64,000 nt of DNA from assembly GCA_963693285.1 (NCBI GenBank), contig OY848918.1, positions 4,407,876 through 4,471,875 on the forward strand, given 5' to 3'. A model generated the notes under the pieces. The model did no database searches. It saw only the letters and a program-made list of their open reading frames with translations, and was not told the DNA's origin. This document shows, piece after piece, positions 43,861 to 55,359 of the stretch (position 1 is its first letter; each line of letters starts with the position of its first letter). The stretch is from Xestospongia muta. Lineage: Eukaryota; Porifera; Demospongiae; Haplosclerida; Petrosiidae. The position numbers and the translations under genes are program-made.

Positions 43861-43938
43861 GCTCCTCTTAATCTCTGCACTTCAGTATCATATAATATAG
43901 TACTGTAAAATGGAGATTAAGAGGAGCATCATCCTATC
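43861..43938. repeat. Imperfect hairpin
   Basis: gctcctcttaatctc and gagattaagaggagc are perfect inverted 15-mers, and the match continues inward with mismatches (ttcagta / tactgta). The transcript of either strand would fold into a stem of about 30 bp. Confidence 0.6.
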
Positions 43939-44040
43939 TTTTTTGCAATAGAGCTTATTTGGTGAAATGAAACAGAATACCAATGTCAGTTTGAATTTTA
44001 GCAACAACCACAGTGATGTTTAGTGTAACATATGCTAGAA

Positions 44041-44108
44041 AGTTTATTCCGTTATAATAACAATGACAATGACGCTGACAATGACGATGACGATGACAAT
44101 GATGATGT
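44041..44108. repeat. (AATGAC/GATGAC)n microsatellite
   Basis: Hexamer-like array aatgacaatgacgctgacaa tgacgatgacgatgacaatg atgatg. Simple repeat. Confidence 0.8.
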
Positions 44109-44587
44109 TACACTGTACCAATCTATAATGATACTATCTATAAGCCAAATTGATCATGTAATAGTGTAGACTAATTAAACTTTGCTACATAATAAATACA
44201 TTGGTAGTTATAATCACTGTGTTATACTGTAAATTCTAACTTCATGACATATGGTACTTGTTGATGTAGGTATGTGTGTACTTTGACTGCTAGTGTAATT
44301 CCATATGTAGTTATAATCACTATGTTATTTTACTATAATTAATTTTTACAATGACAATTATATTAATGTGACTTTTTTATACTAAAATATGATAATTACT
44401 ATACCTTGTTCCTCCAACAAATTCTTTCCAATCAAATAAGCATGTACAATGTCACATAATAGTATAGGAGGAAGTTTCATCTCATATCAGCCTCCTCTTT
44501 TCGTAAAATAAATGTTGTTATTCATTAATAAAACCTATAATTATACTACTTGTTATACCATTAGATAAAGGTATTAATACTGGTAGA
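44109..44587. other. Intergenic, nothing recognised
   Basis: AT-rich sequence without a gene, repeat family or structured RNA that I can support. Confidence 0.4.
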
Positions 44588-45000
44588 AATATATTACAGC
44601 TGTCATTTTATAAGAGGGGCTATTATTAAAGGTTGTCTTATTTCATTAGCCTCCTCTACCTACAGTAGTAACTTATCATTGATGTGTTCTCCAGTATGTA
44701 GTAGTACAGTAATTGATGTACATATGATATACCTACTGGTATATATAATATGTATGTATATGATATTGAAGAGGAGGATACATTATCAGATGACTGGGCA
44801 ATATCATCTGCTAAAATAACTATTACTTTATTAGAACCAACTTACCAATCTGTGTATAATAAAGTATTCTAATCATATTACATTTTTATAGTTAAAATAA
44901 TCATCTATATGTTATTGTCATATACAAGCATTTCAATGGGTGTGTCAGTTCTACTAGTATGTATACTAATATTATATAGTATGTATACTAATATTATATA
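44588..45000 (+). pseudogene. Inverted receptor fragment on the + strand
   Basis: 44588-44840 is the extracellular exon seen at 2556-2150 in the first receptor, in opposite orientation (CHFIRGAIIKGCLISLASS, then VYDIEEEDTLSDDWAIS after a one-base frame change). 44932-44985 is the start of the TM exon (GVSVLLVCILI) without the rest. It shows that the array also suffered inversions. Confidence 0.7.
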
Positions 45001-45339
45001 TTACATTATCATCTTAATTTATTTCCTTTCAATTTACTCTGACAATTTATTTAAATGTTTGTCTTTCCTTCACACGTTAGGCTGTAAACCACTGGTCTTA
45101 ATTGCCTACAGTGCACACTGATGATATAATATAATTAATACAATAACACATATAATGATATAGTTATTGTATTTGTACCACTAATTGGTTAGCAAGGTCA
45201 GGTTCATTTACAGCTGGTGACCTCAATATATTAACATTGTGTTAGTTTAATATTTTGTTGTTTGTCATTGACAGTCGCACAATACTTTTATGTAATCTAA
45301 TAAAATAATGAACAAACTATAAATGTATTTGTGTATAAA

Positions 45340-48240
45340 GTAATAATAAACTGGAATAAGAATGAAATAAAATGGTACACATACACACACACACACATAA
45401 TAGCTCCAAGAAGTGTTGACAGAACTCAATGCATAATCTAATATATCAACTTATCTAACACTGCTACTAGTGTGTTATTATACATAATACATATGTACAC
45501 ATACTGATCCTCCATTGGGCATCATGGCATGTGTAATTAAACCAATGAGTTCAAACTTCACTGTACCAGGATTACTAAAGTTTAACAACACAAGAATTAC
45601 ATGTTATACCTCAGGAATTGTTACAGGTGTAGTTTTTATTAAGAGAAGGATTGATACTATATTGAGGATACAGGTTAAACTATATAATAAATGATGTGTC
45701 ACATCTTATATAATAGTTTTTATTTATATACAAGTAAGTTAGGTATTGTCAAGAATTTGCATTATTCTATGCCAAACAAATGTTATTGGTTAGTCTATTG
45801 TGATATATCAATAAAATTTAAATCAGAAATAGATCCATAAAGTGATATTCATCAACTGTGTTTGGATGGATGGATTGTTACTATAAATAGCATTGTTCTA
45901 TTAATAGAGACATGTGTTTGTATTATAATAGTCTTATGACATTTACATTAAAGTACAACTAGCATTGTGTTATAAGTAACATGACTTCAAGTATTGAATG
46001 TACAACTCTTACAGAATTTTACTATGACCTATGAGTCATTGATATTCATAGTTTTTAGCCTAATGTTTATCTGGAGGGAGGTACAATTTTGATAAACTGT
46101 ACATCAACACAAAAAGGAAATAGCTTAGATGATAACAATAACAATAATAACAAAAGTAACATCAAGTACAAAACAAAGAAGACAACTGTTAGTTCAAACT
46201 TCTGGTTTATACTCTACATGTATAAATCCATTGTTATGTTTTGTCTTTACAGCAGTCATACTATAACAAAACAATACTATTAATCTTTAACACTAACCAG
46301 TATAATCTAGTAATGTTTTAATGGATTGTATATACCTCTAATATTAAAGGTTGTTATATATACTTAATTATATAAGTATAAAGTGCTATCATATACAACT
46401 ATAGTGTTATACCTTCCTCTAATTAATAGAGCTTTAAATTACCAAATGTGACTATATGTAGTGTGATGACATTACTATATACATACTAAAGATGAACATC
46501 TATGATATAACATTATACAAACAATAATAATATGTTTTATAATTTTCTATTCTACATTTCTGTGACACATTATTTACTCATTTCTACACAGACCAATTCC
46601 ATCTTTGATCCACTTGCTTATTTCATTGTCTCATTTATCTTATTCTTCATTGGTCTGTTTCATCATACATTACATACATTGTTAGAATATGATTACAAAA
46701 TGACCTTTATTAACATTCACTTATTACATTATCAATACAGTACATATATAAACTACCTATATAATATTAATGTATATAAACTCACACATATATGTATATA
46801 ATTATTATTATATTGTACACTAAGTTTTTTCAGCGTTACTACTTCAGTGTACATATAATACTACTAGTTCAGTAAATCTCATATTATAACATATACCTGT
46901 TATTTGATACTACTCATATTTTCAGTTAACAATTCAATCTTACCTTTACCCTTTTACACATAAAATTGTTTCCTCAGCTTATATGCATTATATACTGGGA
47001 GGGTATGAGAATGGTATATGTAATTAGTACTAATTGCATGGTTACCAGTAATGAAGATATAGTATCGTGAGTGACATATTCAATTAGATGAACTCATGTT
47101 GTATTACATTATCATGAGTCATATAGTTAGTTAGTTGTCTTTTACATTATTATAGCCAATTAGAATCAATGATTGTACAAGCTGTTACAGGATGATATAA
47201 ATATAATCACTGGTACACTTCCTATACCAGATATATTATTATACACAACATTATTATAAATCTTATTATTTTAAGTATTAAGTAAGTTGTTTTTCATGTT
47301 TTTACATACCAGTGAACATTGAGATCCTGAAATCGTTTATGAATATGTTGAAACTATCATTACTGTTATATCCTTTTAATACTGACACAAGTTTATACAT
47401 TATCTCAATGTATTAACTCACTCTTTCTACATATGGTGCTACTACCAGTTCAATAACTATTTATAGTCTATTTGTTACCAAATGTAAGCATAAGATAACA
47501 TTAAAAGAGCAATATACAATAATGGATTGATGTTTGTGTTCACTAGATACGGTAGAGATTACACAAAGTGTTTGGGAGTTATTATTTTTCTGGGGAGTGT
47601 CATTAGTCATTGCTGTTTACATAGTAAAGTTTCAATGTTGTAAATCTAATGACACATAACAAATTACTCACTCTAAAATATATACATGTAATTATAATTA
47701 TAATTAACTGTGTTTATATTGTAATCAAGTTAAATCCCATGTTTTTAAAATACAATAATAGACTAAGGAACTAAGTCACTGAAAAAAGGAGATACCACAA
47801 AGTAGACTACTGCTATTAGATAGTATCTGTCAAATAGTTGTATATTTAGAATGTATTTGTCACACACACGCGCACGCATGAAATGTGTGTTGTTGTTTGT
47901 GTGTGTGTGTGTGCGTGTGTGTCTGTGTGACAAGAAGAAGGTGTGCTTGTTCATATCAAGAGATAAATGTTGCATATAACCTTCCAAACAAAGTGTACTG
48001 GTCTTTCGTCATATTGAAATCTTCTGCCAGATAGATCTGTTGATGACAAAATGACAAACATACTACGTGGTTTACAAGTTGTAAAAGAAGAGTTTTGGAT
48101 AGTAAGAATGATATAGTAAACACATAATTATCACATCTCACTCCTAACAAAATCTATTTTGCTAACAGAGCTGTCCTCAGTTTCTGGGAAACTAACAGTA
48201 TACAAATTCAAAAAATTACCTGACAAATAAGGAAATACTA
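45340..48240. repeat. Segmental duplication block, copy 1
   Basis: Homologous in the same order to 49660-51480 and 55360-57900. Landmarks: ttatacataatacatatgta (45478), gttgtcatattgagg-type segment, the ORF-like tract 46532-46801 (hydrophobic, TQTNSIFDPLAYFIVSFILF), ccaaatgtaagcataagata (47476) and a GT microsatellite (47890-47935). The 46532 frame is also open in the second block (50138-50377) but broken in the third, so it is not convincing as a gene. Confidence 0.65.
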
Positions 48241-48250
48241 ACACCTGGAC

Positions 48251-49024
48251 AATATCAGGTGATGTCCTCAAACAGGCATTTGGTTCATCATTGTTTATTA
48301 TACTACATCTTTTGAGATTGTAACTTGTAAGTCTATCATTAACAATTAAGAGGATTGATGATTTTAGATAAAGCTTAGCAATGACATTTGAAGACAACTA
48401 CATGTGTGCATCTGAAAGTGACACTTAATGGTGGGCACCTATTGTAAATTTATTATTAACAATAGTGATTACTCTAGGTAAAGGTTGGTATCATTTTGAA
48501 GATACCTGCACATGTGAATCTCAAAATGGCTTTTGTGTTATAATCACATATCTTCTCATTACAAGAATAGAACTATGTTGTAAGTAAACGTATATAGGTG
48601 ATGCCTACAGCCAATAGAAGTAAGCATGTGATATTTAACAAAGTGTAAATGTAACTGTACTATATTACCTACAGTAATAATCAACAATACATGTTAGTGT
48701 GTGTTTATTACATAAACTGGTTTATTATATTGCACATACTGAGAATATAATGTTAACATAATAGCATATGATATTATTATAATGTTATATGATTACACAG
48801 GTGGCTGTCAACATGACAATTCCTTATTTGCCAATTACTTTATCGATTTATACTTTGCCACTATAGTGTAGACTTACAATCTTGATAGAGGTATATACAA
48901 TGATGAAGCAAATAGCTGTTTGGAGATATCACTTGAACTTTCAATTGGATAGACTTACAATCTTGATAGATGTAGTAACAAACAATGATGAAGCAAATAG
49001 CTATTGGAGACATTACCTGATATC
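48251..49024. mobile_element. Inverted-repeat element in the receptor array, copy 1
   Basis: Left end AATATCAGGTGATGTCC and right end GACATTACCTGATATC are inverted copies; the similarity extends about 80 bp inward (caaacaatgatgaagcaaat on one side, its complement on the other). The right arm is present twice in tandem (48880 and 48950). No transposase. Related: 53100-53892 (inverted) and 60062-60838. Possibly a nonautonomous DNA transposon. Confidence 0.5.
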
Positions 49025-49327
49025 ATCTAGCAACAATGTCAATAGTTGATGTTGCTCTAGTAAGATCAACTATTTACTTGTCATTGATATCAAAAGTATA
49101 AATTATTTGATATTTCATATTTGATCTACTTTGAAAAAAATAAACCAGCTGCTTTTAGAATACAACCCATCAACAAAAGTATAGCTAAAGTCTGTTTGCA
49201 GATGGAAGTGATACCTTATGTGAGATTATACACATGAATTTATATGGAATGTTGTCAATATTATTATTATAATTAATGGAAGTAAATTAGCAGTGTTCAG
49301 AAATTGTTTATTTAAACCCACACACTA

Positions 49328-49623
49328 TTAATATTTTATCACACCGTATGCATCACATATGTTCATCTCTACTTCAGTAGTAGGTAGTGTATTAGTGATC
49401 ATATCAACATTCTCATATTGAGGTATAACTTGATGAGGGACAGTATCTGTTAGTGGATTAATAAGAGATGGTACTATACCTACAATGAATAATACCATTT
49501 ATAAACTATTTTCACTGTTAGTATTACCTTGTCTCAGTGACTTAGTTCTTCTTATCCAACATATCACTATATGTACTAGTACAGTACATACCAGTATTAG
49601 AACTGACACACCCACTAGACTAC
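49328..49623 (-). CDS. Receptor TM + tail cassette E, open
   Basis: TM exon 49623-49528 and tail exon 49479-49328 are both intact, with canonical splice sites and phase 1 (tail: SLINPLTDTVPHQVIPQYEN.., YENVDM, DAYGVIKY, stop). No ectodomain exon lies directly upstream: from 49660 the sequence changes to a duplicated noncoding block. It could only be used by splicing from a distant ectodomain. Confidence 0.55.
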
Positions 49624-49659
49624 CTAGTATAATATAATACTACATAATTATATCGCTGT

Positions 49660-51480
49660 TCTACTTAATTATCAACTATTGAATGTACAACTCCTACAGA
49701 ATTTTACTATGACCTATGAGTCATTATGGATATACATAGTTACAGCCTAATAACATTCTGGAAGTAAGTACAGTTTTGATAAACTGTGCATTTACACATA
49801 AAGCAAATAGTTTAGATGATGACAACATCCTTTGTTCATGTACATGATCTACTTTAACTAGAAGTTCCTAATGTTCTGTTTTATGTTGTCATATTGAGGG
49901 ATAAAGAAAATAAATAATTTTATTGGATTGTACCTCTAATATTAAAGATGGTTATATTTACTTTCATATACAACTATAGTGTTATACCTTCCTCTAATTA
50001 ATAGAGCTTTAAATTACCAAATGTGACTATATGTAGTGTGATGACATTACTATATACATACTAAAGATGAACACTTATGATATAACATTATACAAACAAT
50101 AATAATATACTTTTATAATTTTCTATTCTACATTTCTGTGACACATTATTTACTCATTTCTACACAGACCAATTCTATCATTGATCCACTTGTTTATTTC
50201 ATTGTCTCATTTATCTTATTCTTCATTGGTCTGTTTCATCATACATTACATACATTGTTAGAATATGATTACAAAATGACCTTTATTAACATTCACTTAT
50301 TGCACTATCAATACAGCACATATATAAACTACCTATATAATATTAATGTATATAAGCTTACACATATATGTATATAATTATTATTATATTGTACATGTTT
50401 GTTCAGCATTTCTACTTCAGTATATATATAATACTACTAGTTCAGTAAATCTCATATCATATAATGTTTGACTAATTAAATAGATCATTATAAATTGTTA
50501 ATTCTCTTAATAATAATGTTCTTTACTGTCTTATATATTTCTATTATAAATTGTACATGTCATAACATGTATCAACAGTTCATATTTAAATTCATATTAC
50601 ATTATAAAGACTAATATATTGTATATCATTGTATATACAACATAACTATAGATGTATCTATCAAGAGTTATATAAATGGATGGAGGAATAGATAGGATAA
50701 AAGATACCGAAAGATGCAAAGGACCTAAAGTAAGTTGTAGTATAAATTATAAAGTTCAGACGTCAGATATCCTTAGTTGACTTAATTATTAAATTCTGAT
50801 ACAGGATTACAAATATTTAACACTGTTTAGGACAGGATACCGATAGGAGTCTTTAATCCTGGTATTGAATTACAAACTTTAACACTTCTTTTTAACAATG
50901 ATAATGTAACTATTAATAGTATAGTGTACAGTGACAGGATATCAACAATATAATGCATTATTATTAAGTATTCTTAATTTCCATATAAATTTAGGTGTAT
51001 AATCTCCCATAAGGATTTTACTTACAAAATGTATCCTTAGTGATGCTCCCTATACCTTAACATTATAAAGACTAACAATAAATAAGAACTCATTGTTTAA
51101 TAACTATACACTATAGTAGAGTAAACTCTCACCATGAGAGAGCTCGCTACTTATTCTCTAATTGTCACTAAATGTAAGCATAAGATATGCTTACATTTAG
51201 TGACATGTCAAGGGATAAATGTTGCATATAACCTTCCAAACAAAGTGTACTGATTTATCATCATATTGAAATTTTCTGCCAGATAGATCTGTTGATGACA
51301 AAATGACAAACATACTATGAGGTTTATAACTTGTAAAATGAGAGTTTTGGATAGTAAGAATGATATAGTAAACACATAATTATCTCATTTCACTCCTAAC
51401 AAAATCTATTTTGCTAACAGAGTTGTCCTCAGTTTCTGGGAAAACTAACAGTATACAAATTCAAAAAATTGCCTGACAAA
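49660..51480. repeat. Segmental duplication block, copy 2
   Basis: Second copy of the 45340-48240 block, internally shortened; 49860-51160 matches 55870-57180 closely (e.g. the ORF-like tract at 50138 and 56190, and tataaagttcagacgtcaga at 50747 and 56798). Confidence 0.65.
51163..51205. repeat. Perfect 20-bp palindrome with 3-base loop
   Basis: TGTCACTAAATGTAAGCATA (51163-51182), AGA, then its exact reverse complement (51186-51205). The homologous sites at 47465 and 57205 have only the first arm, so the second arm arose at a rearrangement point. Confidence 0.85.
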
Positions 51481-51519
51481 TGAGGAAATGCTAACACTTG
51501 GACTTAGAATAACAGAATT

Positions 51520-52120
51520 GATATTCTCCTGTGAACTCACATTACAACAAATATTGACATTACCTGTGAACTCACATAACATTATAATAATATCACATGT
51601 AACATGATGACATTATACACTCAGCATTAAATATATAATACAACAATACTATATTTAAACAGTCACAGTATATATTACTAACATACAGTACAGTAATAAA
51701 GTACAATTAAAAGTAACAATGACAGTGGTGTTAGTAAAAAATGCTAGTACCTGGACTTAGAATGACAGTATTGACATCACTATATTTAAACATTATTGTT
51801 AATGTCATAACAGTATTGACATTACTATATTTAAACAGTCACAGTATATATTACTAACATACAGTACAGTAATAAAGTACAATTAAAAGTAACAATGACA
51901 GTGGTGTTAGTAAAAAATGCTAGTACCTGGACTTAGAATGACAGTATTGACATCACCTGTATACTCAAATAACAATATAATAATATCACATGTAACATGA
52001 TGACATTATACACTCAGCATTAAATATATAATACAACAATACTATATTTGAACAGTCACAGTATATATTACTAACATACAGTACAGTAATAAAGTACAAT
52101 TAAAAATAACAATGACTGTG
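51520..52120. repeat. Tandem repeats of a 165-220 bp unit
   Basis: The unit contains aatatcacatgtaacatgat, cattatacactcagcattaa, actatatttaaacagtcaca and taaagtacaattaaaagtaa. Three full or partial copies occur here, with others at 57945-58110 and 59215-59360. Confidence 0.8.
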
Positions 52121-52232
52121 GTGGTAATAGTTCAGTGCACATATTTTCCCAAAATAATCACCCTTCCTACTGCTAGAACATAATACATAGTTTAAATAGT
52201 ATAGTAATATAGTAAGTGTTCTGTTTATATAG

Positions 52233-52432
52233 TTAATGAGACTGAATTATCAACCCACATTATTGAACATACAGATGACATATACTCCTTCCTTACTGAT
52301 GGGATGGTATATGTGATATTTCATCATCTCAGTTATCTTATACAGTTGTTTGAGTCATCTGCTTGTAGATTTGTAGCAGATGGACAATATACTAAAGACA
52401 ATATTATGATCATTACTGTCCAATCAATGTAA
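52233..52432 (+). CDS. + strand terminal exon of unknown family, intact copy
   Basis: After a TTTATATAG acceptor, 66 codons are open to TAA: VNETELSTHIIEHTDDIYSF, LTDGMVYVIFHHLSYLIQLF, then ADGQYTKDNIMIITVQSM. Homologs at 6389 and 58217 are frameshifted. The acceptor phase is 1, as in the receptor exons. A middle hydrophobic part (VYVIFHHLSYLIQLF) could be an amphipathic helix. Function unknown; no similar protein comes to mind. Confidence 0.35.
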
Positions 52433-52546
52433 TACAATATATCTATCTTGATTCTTTAGAACTTGTACCGTTAAATGTTGACTCATAATCAACCAATTCT
52501 AGAAAACTGCTTGCAAATTTGAGGAGTATCAAATAAATATGTTATA

Positions 52547-52595
52547 ATGAGAACACAATTATTAGGTATACTGTTTCTTATCTCTGTTACATGTA
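52547..52595 (+). pseudogene. Orphan signal-peptide exon, third copy
   Basis: MRTQLLGILFLISVTC from ATG 52547, but the donor GTATGC is changed to ATATGC, so it cannot splice as the first copy could. A fourth copy near 58536-58580 has lost its ATG. Confidence 0.45.
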
Positions 52596-52765
52596 ATATG
52601 CTATTATAAGGATAGAGTCATTACATACTTCTGAGATACAATCAGTTATTATTCAGTTGTACTTTGATAATAATCAAAACTTTTTATAATAAAATACAAA
52701 TAAAAAAATAAAAGTTTTAGTTCTGCATGTATAATAAAATGCACAATTTTAGTAATACTTTAACA

Positions 52766-52849
52766 TTATATCACACCATATGCAGCACATGTGTTCATCT
52801 CTAGTTCAGTAGTAGGTAGTGTATTAGTGATCATATCTACATTCTCATT
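52766..52849 (-). pseudogene. Receptor tail fragment F
   Basis: Only the end of the tail exon remains (ENVDMITNTLPTTELEMNTC, AYGVI, stop). The sequence breaks off at 52850 into unrelated DNA; TM exon absent. Confidence 0.7.
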
Positions 52850-52979
52850 ATCTTTCAGTTATCTAATTGAAGTATCTACATTACATGGCAGTTTACATAT
52901 TACCATTTCTAAACGAAGCATATATACTGGCCTATGTTGTTATAGTTATAGCAAACAAGGAAAGACAAACATACAATAG

Positions 52980-53099
52980 TTTATGAGAGCTGTGGATAGT
53001 AAGAATTAGTGTAATAAACACATGACTACAGCATTCTGCTTCTAACAAATCTATTGTGCTGACTCATTTGTCATATCAAAGACTTCCAGTGTAAAGTAA
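52980..53099. other. Remnant of duplicated block
   Basis: 52970-53060 resembles the 48080-48150 part of the duplicated block (tggatagtaagaat.agt, taataaacacat), diverged. No gene. Confidence 0.35.
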
Positions 53100-53892
53100 T
53101 AGTCTACAGTATAATGACAAAATATAAATCAATAAAGCAATTGGCAAATAGGAACCATCGTATTGACAGCCACCTGTGTACTCACATAACATTATAATAA
53201 TATCATATGTTACTATGCTAACATTATACTCTCAGTATTATTTAAAGAATGTGTAATTTAAATAAACCAGTTTTATATAATAAATACACACTACATTTAC
53301 CCTTTGCTAAATATCACAGGCTTACTTCTATTGGCCATAGGCATTACCTACATACATTTAACTGCTACAACTGCTTGTGAACAAATGTTACAAAAATAAC
53401 TTGTCTGTGGTTAAGGAAGGGCAGTAATTAGCAAATAGATGTTACATTATTTAGATAGATTCTGAAGCATATATCCTTACTATAGATAGTTCAATTATGA
53501 TGACAATTTGAGTATTATAATAACTTTTGAATCATTTTAAATGTTATTTAATTATATAGCAGAATACATGAAGAAGATAGTTACTGACAGGAATATTCTT
53601 CTAATGAAAGGATATGTGATTATAACACAAAGGCCATTTTGAGATGCACTTGTGTAGGTGTCTTCAATATGACTACCAAGCTTTAACTCCTGTTAATAAT
53701 AGATTTACAAGAGGTGCTACCGCTAAGTGTGTCACTTTCAGATGCACACATGCAGCTGTATTCAATGTGATTGCTAAGCTTTATCTAGAATCATCAATCT
53801 CATTAATTGTTAATGATAGACTTACAACCTCAATAGATGTAGTAATAAACAATGATAAAACAAATAGCTGTTTGGGGACATTACCTGATATT
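53100..53892. mobile_element. Inverted-repeat element, copy 2, reversed
   Basis: Reverse complement of the 48251-49024 element (e.g. tgacagccacctgtgta, cacaggcttacttctattgg, caaaggccattttgagat), ending ACCTGATATT. The other terminal repeat is truncated. The open frame 53644-53901 across it is incidental. Confidence 0.5.
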
Positions 53893-54161
53893 GGGTTTTG
53901 ATCATCTAGCAACAATTTCGATATTTATCAAAAGTGTAAATAATTTGATATTTCGTATTTGATCTACTTTGAAAAATAACCAGCTGCTTTTAGAAAACAA
54001 CCCATCAACAAAGGTATAGCTAAAGTCTGTTTGTGGATGGAAGTGATACCTTATGTGAGATTATACACATGAATTTATATGGAATGTTGTCAATGTATTA
54101 TTATAATTAATGAAAGTAAATCAGCAGTGTTCAGAAATTGTTTATTTAAACCCACACACTA

Positions 54162-54785
54162 TTAATATTTTATCACACCATATGCAGTACATATGTTCAT
54201 CTCTAGTTCAGTAGTAGGTAGTGTATTAGTGATCATATCAACATTCTCATATTGAGGTATAACTTGATGACAAATAATATCTGTTAGTGGATTAACAGGA
54301 GATGGTACAGTACCTACAATGGATAATACCATTTACAAACTATTTCCACTGTTAGAATTACCTTGTCTCAGTGACTTAGTTCTTCTTATCCAACATATCA
54401 CTATATGTATTAGTACAGTACATACCAGTATTAGAACTGACACACCCACTAGACTACCTAGTATAGTATAATACTACATAATTATATTGTTGTTGTACAT
54501 AATTACCTCCTATCCTAGTCCATTTACTATTAATTTGCTTGTCTGTATAGTATAAAGATATAGGAATGAGATCAGTGGAATATTAATAAGTTGATTACTC
54601 ACTAGCCAAACAGTCACATCTCCTTGTTGTTCCTTTTGTAACTAATACAGGAGATGTCAATGCACTATTGCATAATGAAGTAGCAGTCATATTAAGAGAT
54701 GAGTAAGTTAGTTCCAACCCAGTAACAGTGATATTAGTAGATGATATTGCCCACTCATCTGATAATGTACCCTCCTCTTAGTGTG
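54162..54785 (-). CDS. Receptor cassette G: partial ectodomain, TM and tail
   Basis: TM exon 54457-54362 and tail exon 54313-54162 are open (tail: NPLTDIICHQVIPQYENVDM, TAYGVIKY, stop). Exon about 54780-54606 encodes DEWAISSTNITVTGLELTYS, then NMTATSLCNSAL and KGTTRRCDCLA with a GTGAGT donor. It is the 3' half of the membrane-proximal extracellular exon, truncated at 54785. The signal peptide, Ig and FN3 exons are missing. It joins phase-compatibly to the TM exon, with a remnant of the juxtamembrane exon in between not clearly identified. Confidence 0.5.
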
Positions 54786-55359
54786 AATTGGTAATTAGTT
54801 TACTATCTTAGTAAACTATAAAATAAGATGATTTAAATAAATGTCAGAGAAACATTGATAGGAAACAAATTATAATGATATGGTACTAGTAGACCAACTC
54901 ACCAAATATATACAGTTATTGTAATTAGTTCACACATAATTAAGGACTATGAACAAACTCAACTACTGATCATTGTCTTATTATTTATATATTAGTGACT
55001 TCTCAAAATTCTCACATCATTACACATTACATTATCATTTTAATTTGTTTTAACTTAATCTGACAGTTTATTTAAATTTTCTTTGTCATATTTATCATTC
55101 CTCACATGAAAAAAGAAAAAGGTAAGTAATAAAATTCATGTTAGTAATACTAGATTTAATGACACTTACCGACTATAATAGTACAATATATGTATATATT
55201 ATCATGACATTTGGAACAAAGATGAAGAGAGACATATGAAAAAGGAAAAAGTCAAGTAATAAAAGTAGTTATTGTAATACTACATTTGATAACACATACC
55301 AACTATAAAGCACAATATAGGTATAGATTATCGTCTGATAATCCTGTACTTGTGTATTA
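54786..55359. other. Decayed flank, related to 44990-45340
   Basis: Shares short stretches with 45000-45075 (attatcat.ttaattt, ttactctgaca). A 60-bp direct repeat (gaaaaaggaaaaag.caagtaataaaa, catttgataacac) lies at 55110-55160 and 55240-55300. No gene seen. Confidence 0.35.

Noticed and set aside
46532..46801. Hydrophobic 89-codon ORF, also open at 50138-50377
   Set aside because: The third copy is frameshifted, and the stretch is embedded in a noncoding duplicated block without splice signals; likely chance in AT-rich DNA.
48131..48397. 88-codon minus-strand ORF
   Set aside because: Spans the boundary between a duplicated block and the inverted-repeat element; homologs at 51410 and 57830 are frameshifted.
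53644..53901. 85-codon + strand ORF
   Set aside because: Falls inside a reversed inverted-repeat element; homologous copies are not open in that frame.
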